DNA from: Clostridiales bacterium
Lineage (GTDB): Bacteria; Bacillota; Clostridia; Oscillospirales; Acutalibacteraceae
NCBI GenBank assembly: GCA_019416395.1
Contig: DXXH01000048.1
Coordinates: forward strand, 1 to 13,981
Direction: 5' to 3'
Length of the DNA stretch: 13,981 nt
The notes under the pieces were generated by a model, which was not told where the DNA came from, ran no database searches, and was given only the letters and a program-made list of their open reading frames with translations. Made by a program: the position numbers and the translations under genes. Below, one piece after another: positions 6,431 through 13,227 of this stretch (its first letter is position 1; every line of letters starts with the position of its first letter).

Positions 6431-7266
6431 TACAGTCCCATCATCTCCCGCACGATGCGGTCGGCCATTTTCACGCTGCCCACTAAAACCAGCATATTGA
6501 AGATAAGCTCACCAATGTAGCTCCACACCTGGGTAACCGCCGCGGCGTCCGCATCCACCACCGGCGGGGCGGCGGCGAACAGGGAGAAAATGACGCAGGC
6601 CAGCACGATGATGGCCCCCTCCAGGCACACAGCGGCATAGCTTTTGAGAAAGCTCTTGCCAACATTTTGGGTGGGCTCCCCGGCAAAGGCGGACAGGGGC
6701 ACCGGCGCGATGGCCGTGTACAGGTACAGGCGGAAAAACCGCCCGTACACCGTAAGAATCATCAGGAAGGACAGCACCGTGATGAACAGCCCGCCGATGA
6801 GGGTCACTGCCCACAGAGGGATGGACTCGAAAAAGCCGCAGTCCTCCACCGCCGTGACAATCTCCTCCGGCAGCACCATGTCCTGGGCTGCCCCCAGGCC
6901 GGAGGCGTTGAGAATGGTGGACACCAGTCCTTGGATGATGTCAAACAGGGCCAGCATCAGCTCCAGGCCGTAGGTGACAACGCCTTTCGCCAGGGCAAAC
7001 CGGACGAAGAGCTTCAGGGCCACTTCTGGCCGGCGCATTTCGGCGAATGACCCACAAGTCCGCATGACCCCCACCAAAAAGAACAGTACCAGCAGGGCCA
7101 GGCCAACGGCCCGGATGGCGTCGTGGATGTTGAGGATCACGCTCCAGATGGTGCCGCCCTTAAATTCCGTCGGGCTTTGGGCAATGAGCTGCCAGATTTC
7201 CGACAGGTACTTGTTCCAGGTGTCCAGGGCGTTTTGCAGATTCTGTACCACCCAGTTGTCGCTCAT
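6430..7266 (-). CDS. TrbL/VirB6-like polytopic conjugation membrane protein, 278 aa
   Basis: Channel subunit of the type IV system in the cytoplasmic membrane. About five or six hydrophobic segments are visible, near residues 49-68, 97-117, 150-172, 176-196, 209-231 and 250-266. The polar segment MRTCGSFAEMRRPEVALKLF (68-87) and VYGRFFRLYLYTAIAPVPLS (173-192) are characteristic of the Tn1549/CTn version of this protein. The ATG at 7266 has GGGGGGAG upstream at good spacing. It follows Maff2 by 40 bases. The next transfer gene in the usual order is prgI, but here the RelB/RelE cassette separates them. Its stop is immediately next to the cassette promoter region. Confidence 0.92.
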   Translation of the reverse strand: MSDNWVVQNLQNALDTWNKYLSEIWQLIAQSPTEFKGGTIWSVILNIHDAIRAVGLALLVLFFLVGVMRTCGSFAEMRRPEVALKLFVRFALAKGVVTYGLELMLALFDIIQGLVSTILNASGLGAAQDMVLPEEIVTAVEDCGFFESIPLWAVTLIGGLFITVLSFLMILTVYGRFFRLYLYTAIAPVPLSAFAGEPTQNVGKSFLKSYAAVCLEGAIIVLACVIFSLFAAAPPVVDADAAAVTQVWSYIGELIFNMLVLVGSVKMADRIVREMMGL

Positions 7267-7306
7267 GGGGCTCCCCCCTTTCCGTTAAATTAGAGTGCTT
7301 CACGGT

Positions 7307-7654
7307 TCAGCCCCCGGTGATTAAGTCCAGGATCTCCTTGGCGAAGGTGATGACAATACCTCCCGCCAGGGTGAGGAACCCCTGGGACCGCTGGCTGGGG
7401 TCGTGGGACTGGAAGGAGAGGCCCACCTGCACCACGCCCCACCCCAGCAGGATGAGGCCCACGGCGCGAATCAGGCCGAAGATAAAGTCCGACAGATTGT
7501 TCACCACGGTCAGGGGGTCTCCCCCGGCGGTGGCGAAGGCGGTGGTGGCAAACGTCCCCACCAGCAAAGTGGAGACAGCGAACAGGGCAAAGGCCCGGCG
7601 GCCTCCCTTGCCCAAAGTCTTAGGCTGGGTGAGTTTCTTCTGTTTTTTGTTCAT
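7307..7654 (-). CDS. Maff2-family small membrane/export protein, 115 aa
   Basis: Small protein always found between the VirD4 and TrbL-like genes in this element class; its position resembles that of a VirB2-type pilin or channel subunit, but the function is not established. A basic N-terminus (residues 1-20) precedes a hydrophobic stretch at 21-41 ending in TTAFA, a plausible signal peptidase site before TAGGD. Two further hydrophobic segments lie at about 57-79 and 93-112. The ATG at 7654 has AAGGAGGAA upstream. A frame extending to 7810 would only duplicate VirD4 coding sequence. It overlaps the 3' end of the VirD4 gene by 35 bases in another frame, so its ribosome binding site is inside virD4. 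Confidence 0.9.
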   Translation of the reverse strand: MNKKQKKLTQPKTLGKGGRRAFALFAVSTLLVGTFATTAFATAGGDPLTVVNNLSDFIFGLIRAVGLILLGWGVVQVGLSFQSHDPSQRSQGFLTLAGGIVITFAKEILDLITGG

Positions 7655-9464
7655 GGGACGATTCCTCCTTGGGTTTAAAAAGTGTTTCAAGTTCTTCATC
7701 GGATAAGAGTTCAAATGACGGTCTTTCTTTCGTTTCAGGCTCCGGCTCTTTCTGCTTCTGAGACATCCGCTGGGCGGTGACTCCTGCCACGGCCCGGTCT
7801 GTGTTCCCATGCTTGTAGGGCGGGGCTTTCCCGTCCGATGTCAAGGTAACATTGGGATGCTTGAGAATGTCGTATTTCTCGTCCAGAAGGGGCCTCTCCC
7901 CCCGGATGAACAGCAGGGCGTACCGGTTATCCAGCATCCGCACCTCGTCAGGAGTGAGAAGCTCCCGGCCAATGATGCTGTAATTGGTGGTGTAACTGCC
8001 GTTGTGCCCCCGGCTCTTTCCATAGGAATCCAGCCACAGGGTGGATTTTCCCAAATAGCTTTCGGAGAGGAGCTTGTGGGTGGAAGCCTCGTTGCCGCCC
8101 AAATAGAGCAGTTCATCGCAGTTGCCCAGGATGCTCTCCCACTGCTTTTCAAAGAGGGCTTTTAACTGGGCAATGTTCTGCAAGATGATGGACACCGAGA
8201 TGTTCCGGCTCCGCATAGTGGCCAGCAGCTTGTCGAAGTCATCGGGCAGACTGACGTTGGCAAACTCGTCCATGAGAAAGTGCACCGACACCGGTAGGCT
8301 GCCTCCGTACTTGTGATCTGCCAGGTGGAACAGCTGCTGGAAAATTTGGGTGTACAGGATGGACACCAGGAAGTTGAAGCTGGTGTCGTTGTCGGGAATG
8401 AGGGCAAAGAGGGCCACCCTCCTCTCCCCCAGGCTGGGCAAATCCAGCTCGTCTGTGGCGGTGAGGGCGGAGAGGGTGCGGAGATTGAATTTTTCCAGCC
8501 GGGCCGCCAAGGTAATTTGGATGGATTTCAGGGTTTTGGCGGAACCGGAGCGGTAGTCCCGGTAATACTTCACGGCGATGTGGCCGGGCTGCTTCATCTC
8601 CAGCCGGTCGAAGAGCTCGTCCACCGGGGACTGGTACTCCTCGTCCTCCTCCCGCACCTCCGCCGCCCGAAGCATCTCCATCACCGTGGAGAAGTTCTGC
8701 TCTTCTGGCGGGGCTTCATATTTCAGGTACAGGATAAAGGCCATGAGCAGCATACTGGCCGCCGTGTCCCAGAAGGGGTCGCTGGATTTGCTGTCCTTGG
8801 GGGTGGTGGACTTGAACAGGTTGGTCACCAGCCGCTGGGCGTCGTTGTCGTCCCGGAGGTAGACAAAGGGGTTGTAACAGAAGCTCTTCTCCATATTGAG
8901 CAGATCCAGCACACGGACCTCATAGCCTTTCTTCTCCAGCAGATGGCCCGTGTCCCGGAGCAGCTCCCCCTTGGGGTCCAGAATCACAAAACTGGTGTTG
9001 GCCTGGCAAAGATTGGGCTTGGCGTAGAAACGTGTCTTGCCCGCCCCCGACCCACCGAGCACCACCGTGTTCAGGTTGCGCCGGTGCTTGCGGGTGTCCA
9101 GCCCCATGCGGACGTACTGGGTAAAGAGCTTATTGTTTTCAAAACGTTTATCTGCGTACTTCCGGTTTACAGCCTGGACATTCCCCCACTGGGCGGAGCC
9201 GTGCTCCTCTCCCCGGCGGTAGGGGTGGCGGGTGGAGAGGAAAATCCCCACCCCCAGCCCGTAGGCGGCAAGAAAAAAGAGGACTGCCCGCGGGCTGTCC
9301 TCGCACCAGATGATTTGGAAGGGGTGGTTCATGGCTTGGGGAAGATTGGCTACAACACTCTCCAAGCCTTCCGAAATGAATGGAGCCACTAACAAAGCCA
9401 GCCACACCGCAGGAAAGAGCCCCAAAGCATACACCCAGAGGGGCGTTCGCTTTTGAGGCTTCAT
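7620..9464 (-). CDS. VirD4/TraG-type coupling protein ATPase, 614 aa
   Basis: Links the relaxosome to the secretion channel and pumps DNA. Two N-terminal membrane segments are visible (about 9-31 and 58-77). Walker A is GGSGAGKT at 137-144 and Walker B is FLMDEF at 396-401 (Asp399, Glu400). DPKGELLRDTG (163-173) and ILQNIAQLKALF are VirD4-family blocks. The tail beyond about residue 565 is acidic and Gln/Lys/Glu-rich and may bind substrates. The ATG at 9464 overlaps the PcfB stop as ATGA. The stop lies inside the Maff2 gene. In the related enterococcal pCF10 system, PcfC (VirD4) and PcfB work as partners. No damage to the ATPase motifs was seen. Confidence 0.96.
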   Translation of the reverse strand: MKPQKRTPLWVYALGLFPAVWLALLVAPFISEGLESVVANLPQAMNHPFQIIWCEDSPRAVLFFLAAYGLGVGIFLSTRHPYRRGEEHGSAQWGNVQAVNRKYADKRFENNKLFTQYVRMGLDTRKHRRNLNTVVLGGSGAGKTRFYAKPNLCQANTSFVILDPKGELLRDTGHLLEKKGYEVRVLDLLNMEKSFCYNPFVYLRDDNDAQRLVTNLFKSTTPKDSKSSDPFWDTAASMLLMAFILYLKYEAPPEEQNFSTVMEMLRAAEVREEDEEYQSPVDELFDRLEMKQPGHIAVKYYRDYRSGSAKTLKSIQITLAARLEKFNLRTLSALTATDELDLPSLGERRVALFALIPDNDTSFNFLVSILYTQIFQQLFHLADHKYGGSLPVSVHFLMDEFANVSLPDDFDKLLATMRSRNISVSIILQNIAQLKALFEKQWESILGNCDELLYLGGNEASTHKLLSESYLGKSTLWLDSYGKSRGHNGSYTTNYSIIGRELLTPDEVRMLDNRYALLFIRGERPLLDEKYDILKHPNVTLTSDGKAPPYKHGNTDRAVAGVTAQRMSQKQKEPEPETKERPSFELLSDEELETLFKPKEESSHEQKTEETHPA

Positions 9465-10054
9465 CGGGCGTCCCTCTCAGGCTGCTTTCGCGTCCTTGTT
9501 GGCGAAGAAGCCCGCTCCTTTTGCAGGGCTTTCAGTTCCTGCCGCACCGAGGGCTTGTCAGGGGAACTCCCGCCCCATGGCCTGTCTTGCCTGGAGGTAT
9601 TCCCGGACGGAGAAGCTCTCCCCGTCCTCTCCGGGAAAGGGGCTTTCTCCTCCCGGCTTTGCTGGATATCGTTTTCAATGGACGCGGTGTCCAGCACGGT
9701 CATGTCCAGCCGCTCCACAATGCGGTTGACGCGGGCAGCGTCGTCCTGGAACACCAAGATGTCCAGGGTGTCGTCCCCTTTCTTCACGGGGATGGGGGCG
9801 TACAAAACCCCGTATTGTTTGGCCTGCTTGGCAAACTCGGAGCAGTCCTCTTTCTGGATGGTGTAGATGGTCATGGGGCGCTGCTGCCGCAGCATGGTGG
9901 TGAGCCGGGCTTTGCCTTTGGTGCGCTTCTGGTCCTTCAGCACGGCGTACAGGGCAGCGGCGATGTTCTTGGCCGCCGCGCCGGAGATTTTCAGGGCGAA
10001 CTCCGCCCCTTCTAGGCTGAGGCGGAGGACTTGGTCGGGAGCGTCGGTGTACAT
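9461..10054 (-). CDS. PcfB-like protein (DUF3801), 197 aa
   Basis: Accessory factor thought to help load the relaxosome onto the VirD4 coupling protein, as PcfB does for PcfC. The conserved part is about residues 8-135: LSLEGAEFALKISGAAAKNIAAALYAVLK, then MTIYTIQKEDCSEFAKQAKQYGVLYAPI, then VFQDDAARVNRIVERLDM. The remaining 60 residues are Ser/Pro/Arg-rich and probably disordered. The ATG at 10054 has AGGGGGCG about 9 bases upstream, a slightly long spacing. It begins 3 bases after the stop of the DUF3846 gene and its own stop overlaps the virD4 start, so these three genes form one coupled unit. Confidence 0.9.
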   Translation of the reverse strand: MYTDAPDQVLRLSLEGAEFALKISGAAAKNIAAALYAVLKDQKRTKGKARLTTMLRQQRPMTIYTIQKEDCSEFAKQAKQYGVLYAPIPVKKGDDTLDILVFQDDAARVNRIVERLDMTVLDTASIENDIQQSREEKAPFPERTGRASPSGNTSRQDRPWGGSSPDKPSVRQELKALQKERASSPTRTRKQPERDAR

Positions 10055-10057
10055 TAT

Positions 10058-10468
10058 TCATCGCCCCCTTTCCCGGTCTTGGGAGCGGGGCTTTCGATGG
10101 GGCGTCTCCTTGGGACGGGCGGGGATTTTTATGGTAACAGGCTCCTGGCCTCGGAAGCCAACCAGCAGCTCCGCCTGGTGGAACTTGGCCTTGTAGGTTT
10201 TCACCTGTTCTGGGGTGAGGGAACAAAAATCCTCCTCCCCCAGCCCGCAGACAAAAAAGGCGCCAAACACGCCGCCGTAGCCGCCCTCCACGCTGCGGTT
10301 GAAGGGCAGATTTAACAACAACGCTTCATCGTTGCCGACAATGGCCGCCTGGTCCTCCCAGGGATAGAGGGCGGTGATAGGGCCGCCCACCACCGCCTGC
10401 ATCTCTTTCAGCCCGTTAATCTCCTTCTCATAGGGGAGAATGCCGGGTTCTACTACCAAAACTCGCAT
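10058..10468 (-). CDS. DUF3846 protein, 136 aa
   Basis: Function unknown. The family is common in clostridial conjugative elements, usually near the relaxase or coupling genes. The recognisable pattern is MRVLVVEPG at the start, LKEMQAVVGGPITALYPWED (about 20-39), NEALLLNLPFNR in the middle and GAFFVCGLGEEDFCSLTPEQV (about 69-89). The C-terminal 25 residues are basic and Pro-rich, which may suggest nucleic-acid contact. The ATG at 10468 is chosen because GGAGG lies 8 bases upstream; an earlier in-frame start lies within that ribosome binding region. It is the first gene of the DUF3846-pcfB-virD4 unit after the AbrB/PIN cassette. It therefore needs a promoter in the 10469-10584 gap, but I could not define one on minus. 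Confidence 0.85.
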   Translation of the reverse strand: MRVLVVEPGILPYEKEINGLKEMQAVVGGPITALYPWEDQAAIVGNDEALLLNLPFNRSVEGGYGGVFGAFFVCGLGEEDFCSLTPEQVKTYKAKFHQAELLVGFRGQEPVTIKIPARPKETPHRKPRSQDRERGR

Positions 10469-10495
10469 ATACAATACCTCCAATCAAAAAAATGG

Positions 10496-10524
10496 TTGCA
10501 AAACAACGCGAAATGGGATATACT
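10496..10524 (+). promoter_or_regulatory. Promoter of the AbrB/PIN cassette
   Basis: TTGCAA (10496-10501) and TATACT (10519-10524) are spaced by 17 bases on plus, a good sigma-A promoter about 60 bases before the antitoxin ATG. A weak inverted repeat GGGAT/ATCCC (10515-10519 and 10543-10547) brackets the start region. CGTG/CACG follows. Either could be part of an operator, but this is speculative. The -35 box and the next four bases (TTGCAAAAC) match those of the RelB/RelE promoter. Confidence 0.7.
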
Positions 10525-10584
10525 AATTACAGAAAGTAAGGAATCCCGTGTTTTCCACGAATCTTCTAAAAAGGGGGTTTATCT

Positions 10585-10854
10585 ATGGAACTAGCCAAAA
10601 TCACGTCCAAAGGGCAAATCACTATCCCCATTTCCATTCGCCGGGCTCTTGGAGTGAAAGACGGGGATAAAGTGCTTTTTGTGCAGGAGGGAAATAAAAT
10701 CGTGATGATGAATGCTTCCCTCAACGCCCTGCGTGAGGCACAAAAGGCATTTGAAGGAGCGGCGGAAGAAGCCGGCATCCAGAATGAACAGGACGTAGTC
10801 GATTTGGTAAAGGAAATCCGCCGGGAAAGGCAGGGAGAATACCAATGCGAGTGA
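10585..10854 (+). CDS. SpoVT/AbrB-family (MazE/VapB-like) antitoxin, 89 aa
   Basis: Antitoxin with a swapped-hairpin AbrB DNA-binding domain at residues 1-45. The signature is AKITSKGQITIPISIRRALGVKDGDKVLF, followed by the short strand KIVMMNAS. The C-terminal half (50-89) is helical and charged and would neutralise the PIN toxin. The ATG at 10585 has AAAAAGGGGG 7 bases upstream. It overlaps the toxin gene by 10 bases, so translation is coupled. It lies on the strand opposite to all neighbouring transfer genes. It is expected to autorepress from the promoter at 10496-10524. Confidence 0.9.
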   Translation: MELAKITSKGQITIPISIRRALGVKDGDKVLFVQEGNKIVMMNASLNALREAQKAFEGAAEEAGIQNEQDVVDLVKEIRRERQGEYQCE

Positions 10855-11243
10855 TGCTGGACACCAACGTGCTAATCTCCATGATCTTATTTCCTGGGGC
10901 TCAATTTATGAAGTTGCTGGAAATAATCACCCAGCAGCACACCCTGGTGCTTTCTTCCTTCGTCTTAGAGGAACTTATTGCTGTCACAGAGAGAAAGTTT
11001 CCTGCCAGGCGGGACGCTATCGACCAGTTTTTATCGAAGTTGAGCTTCGAACTGGCCTACACGCCTCACAAAATGCAGGGAGGCTTATTTGAAATCCGTG
11101 ACAGCGCGGATTACCCCGTGCTTTACACCGCCATTGTGGAGAATGTCGATGTCTTGATTACCGGCGACAAGGACATTTTGACCGTTGCGGTAGAAAAGCC
11201 GGAAATCATGACGCCTGCTGAATTTTTAGACCATTTTTGCTGA
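10845..11243 (+). CDS. PIN-domain ribonuclease toxin (COG1569 type), 132 aa
   Basis: Probable VapC-like endoribonuclease. PIN acidic residues are in place: Asp6 in MLDTNVLIS, Glu42/Glu43 in FVLEELIAV, Asp86 and Asp89 in RDSADYP, and Asp108/Asp110 in ITGDKDIL. Four acidic positions coordinating metal are typical of the fold. RDSADYPVLYTAIVENVDVLITGDKD marks the COG1569 subgroup often annotated as a toxin component. The ATG at 10845 lies inside the antitoxin gene, with AGGGAG before it. No damage is visible. It ends 14 bases before the convergent relaxase stop. Its target RNA cannot be read from the sequence. Confidence 0.9.
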   Translation: MRVMLDTNVLISMILFPGAQFMKLLEIITQQHTLVLSSFVLEELIAVTERKFPARRDAIDQFLSKLSFELAYTPHKMQGGLFEIRDSADYPVLYTAIVENVDVLITGDKDILTVAVEKPEIMTPAEFLDHFC

Positions 11244-11257
11244 GCCACAGTGCGCGG

Positions 11258-12610
11258 TCAGCGGACTTCTTTTTCCCTCTCTCTTCTATGAGAGAGGGAA
11301 TTTTCTTCTATCTGGACAGCTTGCAATCGTTCCCTCATCTTTTCCGACCGCTGGGCAATGTCCTGGCACAGCGACACTTCCTTTCGCAGTTTCTGGATTT
11401 GCCCGGTGATGGTGGAAATCTCCTGCTTCACCCGGTCTTTTCGCTCCGGGTTGGATTGGACTCCCACGGTGCGGAATTGTCGATACAGGGCTGCTCGCTG
11501 GGAGAGCAGGTTTTCTATCTGCTCCTCTACCTTCCCCCGGTGGGCTTCTAGTTGCTCCATGGTGTCAATCTTGTGCCGGGACAGCAGCCGCACTTCCTGG
11601 GAGAACCGCTCTCCCCGCAGAAGTTCCTCCCGGAGAGCAGGCGGCACCCGCCGGGTCAGGCGGCGCTTGTTCCGGGGGAAAATGCCCAGCAAATAGCAGT
11701 AGTGGTAGTACAGCGCCCGGAAGCCTGTGGCTTTCCGGGCTGGTTTCACCTGTCCGTGGAATTTCACTTTCCGGGGGTGGGGGCGGTATTCCCACTCCGG
11801 GCGGCTTTGCTCCAACAGTCGGCGACGGATGCCCACGGGAGTGTAACCCTCCCCCAAATTCCGTCCCAGGCGGAAAAACCGCTCCTTGCCTTGGGGACGC
11901 ACGGAGATATCCGCGCCCACCTTCACCTCGTAGCCCATCTGCTGGAGGGTGTGAAAAAACTGCCGCTCCGTCATGGACTGGCGAAGGGCAGTATCCACGT
12001 CTTTCTGAATGAGGGAGCGCCAGGTGGGCTTTCCCTGCTGTTCCGCCTGGTGCTCGGCGTAGTGCTTGGTTTTCCCCGGCTGGGGGTTCTCCAGGACGGA
12101 CAAGCCGTACTCCCGGCACAGGGCGTCAGAGGCCTCCCGCATGGCACGGTAATCCTGGCCGCTGCGGTAAAATTTCTTGCCGTCCACAAAGGACACGGTG
12201 TTGATGACGTAGTGAGAATGGAGATGGTTTTCCCTGTCCAGATGGGTGGCCACCAGCACCTGGTATCGGTCTCCCCACAGCTGCCGGGCCAGCTTCACGC
12301 CCAACTCGTGGGCCAGCTCCGGGGTACACTCCCCAGGGGCGAAAGACTGGTAACCGTGGTAGGCGATGACGCCCTCCTCTTTCCCAAAACGCTTCTTCAC
12401 CGCCTGCATCTCCTGGCGTGCAGTTGCTGGAGCGCAGTGGATTCCGGTGACAAGCTGTCTCACCGGCTCCCCTTCCTCCTGGACCGTGGTCTTCCGCTGC
12501 TGGGCAGCGTAGCGGAGCAAGACGGACAAATCCGTCTTTCCCGGGTCGGCGGCATAGTCCAGGACGCCGCCAAGGTTTCCCCGCACCGCCCACAGGGAGG
12601 TCACCGCCAT
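11258..12610 (-). CDS. MOB-P type relaxase, 450 aa
   Basis: Nicks one strand at oriT, stays covalently bound through a tyrosine and is transported with the DNA. The likely catalytic tyrosine is Tyr19 in GVLDYAADPGKT. Motif VTGIHCAP is at 54-61 and AYHGYQSF at 83-90. The metal-binding histidine motif is HLDRENHLHSH at 123-133 (His123, 129, 131, 133), followed by the conserved VINTVSFVDGKKF. Residues about 380-430 look like a coiled coil. The ATG at 12610 has GGAGG 7 bases upstream; the MobC stop ends 1 base before it. The extreme C-terminus (from ENSLSHRRERE) is encoded by the terminator of the convergent AbrB/PIN cassette and may be a replacement of the original end. Confidence 0.94.
   Translation of the reverse strand: MAVTSLWAVRGNLGGVLDYAADPGKTDLSVLLRYAAQQRKTTVQEEGEPVRQLVTGIHCAPATARQEMQAVKKRFGKEEGVIAYHGYQSFAPGECTPELAHELGVKLARQLWGDRYQVLVATHLDRENHLHSHYVINTVSFVDGKKFYRSGQDYRAMREASDALCREYGLSVLENPQPGKTKHYAEHQAEQQGKPTWRSLIQKDVDTALRQSMTERQFFHTLQQMGYEVKVGADISVRPQGKERFFRLGRNLGEGYTPVGIRRRLLEQSRPEWEYRPHPRKVKFHGQVKPARKATGFRALYYHYCYLLGIFPRNKRRLTRRVPPALREELLRGERFSQEVRLLSRHKIDTMEQLEAHRGKVEEQIENLLSQRAALYRQFRTVGVQSNPERKDRVKQEISTITGQIQKLRKEVSLCQDIAQRSEKMRERLQAVQIEENSLSHRREREKEVR
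11273..11300 (+). terminator. Intrinsic terminator of the AbrB/PIN cassette, inside the relaxase coding region
   Basis: TTCCCTCTCTC (11273-11283) pairs perfectly with GAGAGAGGGAA (11290-11300) around TTCTAT. It is followed on plus by TTTTCTTCT. It lies 30 bases after the PIN toxin stop. The same bases, read on minus, encode part of the last 15 residues of the relaxase (ENSLSHRREREKEVR), so the site is dual use. On minus the stem is followed by AAAG, so it should not terminate the relaxase message. Confidence 0.85.
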
Positions 12611-12611
12611 G

Positions 12612-12932
12612 TCACATCCTCCGGGGCAGAATCACCGCGGTGGTGATGTCCTCCACCAGCTGGCGGAACCGCCCCACGGCTTCCTCATATGGGACAGCGT
12701 CCGCTGTGCCCTGGGCTTGGCGGGAGATTTGTTCCAAAAGGTTTCCCACCTGGTACAGCCGTTCCATAAAGGAGAAGTAGTCCGGGGGCGGGATGTCCTG
12801 GGGGACTACGCCGTTGATTAAGTGGCGGAGGTACGCCTCCCTGGACAGGCCGGCGCGGTTGACCTTCCTCAAGAATTTCTGGTATTCGCGTTCTGACAAC
12901 CGTATTTGCACACGGCAATTTCTCTTTCGCAC
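12612..12932 (-). CDS. mobC: MobC-family relaxosome accessory protein, 106 aa
   Basis: Small DNA-binding protein that helps the relaxase at oriT. The N-terminal 45 residues show the ribbon-helix-helix pattern typical of MobC: VRKRNCRVQIRLSEREYQKF, then LRKVNRAGLSREAYLRHLINGVVP. The C-terminal half (50-100) is helical with FMERLYQVGNLLEQISRQAQ and probably oligomerises. The start is taken as the GTG at 12932 because GGAGG is 5 bases upstream and the family begins with M-x-K-R-N. A longer frame to 12995 would run through the candidate oriT. It is followed one base later by the relaxase. The upstream 100-base gap probably holds its binding site. Confidence 0.9.
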   Translation of the reverse strand: MRKRNCRVQIRLSEREYQKFLRKVNRAGLSREAYLRHLINGVVPQDIPPPDYFSFMERLYQVGNLLEQISRQAQGTADAVPYEEAVGRFRQLVEDITTAVILPRRM

Positions 12933-13032
12933 AGCTTCCTCCTTCCGGGGTTTCAGGGGGCTCCCCCTGAGGTTTTTCGTTCTGTGGGTGACCACCCACG
13001 ATGCTTGCTACGGACTGACAGGCCCCTCCCTA
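12933..13032. other. oriT: Candidate origin of transfer (oriT)
   Basis: This 100-base non-coding gap lies directly upstream of mobC and the relaxase, where oriT is expected. It holds two inverted repeats: TCAGGGGG/CCCCCTGA (12953-12960 and 12963-12970) and GTGGGTG/CACCCAC (12984-12990 and 12993-12999). A non-symmetrical stretch of about 30 bases (13000-13030) follows, a common layout for relaxase and MobC sites flanking a nick. I did not recognise a known nic consensus. The first repeat could alternatively be a short transcription hairpin before mobC, although it lacks a clean U-tract. Confidence 0.5.
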
Positions 13033-13227
13033 TCACCGCTCCCTGTCCCGGTTGCGCAGGTGGCGTTTCGCCTGGAAGTCCACCCCGGTAAAGTTGTCCG
13101 CGTCGAGGAGGTATTCCTGGTTGCGCCAGTTGTCGGAAACCAGCTGCTCGGCTTCCAGCTGGCTTTCCGCCTCCACGGTGACGGTCATTTTCAGCGTTTC
13201 GGTGATGGTGACGTCGTATTGTTTCAT
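13033..13227 (-). CDS. DpnD/PcfM-family small protein, 64 aa
   Basis: Small protein of unknown function common in clostridial ICEs and named for DpnD and PcfM. The recognisable pattern is YDVTITETLKMTVTVEAESQLEAEQLV (4-30), then WRNQEYLLDADNFTGVDFQAK (33-53), two strand-helix units. The C-terminus is very basic (HLRNRDRER). The ATG at 13227 overlaps the stop of the primase-like gene as ATGA, so the two are translationally coupled. The candidate oriT follows immediately. Nothing odd was seen. Confidence 0.82.
   Translation of the reverse strand: MKQYDVTITETLKMTVTVEAESQLEAEQLVSDNWRNQEYLLDADNFTGVDFQAKRHLRNRDRER

Noticed and set aside
8313..9392. Plus-strand frame of 359 codons opposite virD4
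   Set aside because: It is complementary to the conserved Walker A and B parts of the coupling protein, and its translation resembles no family.
11552..12646. Plus-strand frame of 364 codons opposite the relaxase
   Set aside because: It overlaps the catalytic part of the relaxase on the other strand and extends into mobC. It is a composition effect.
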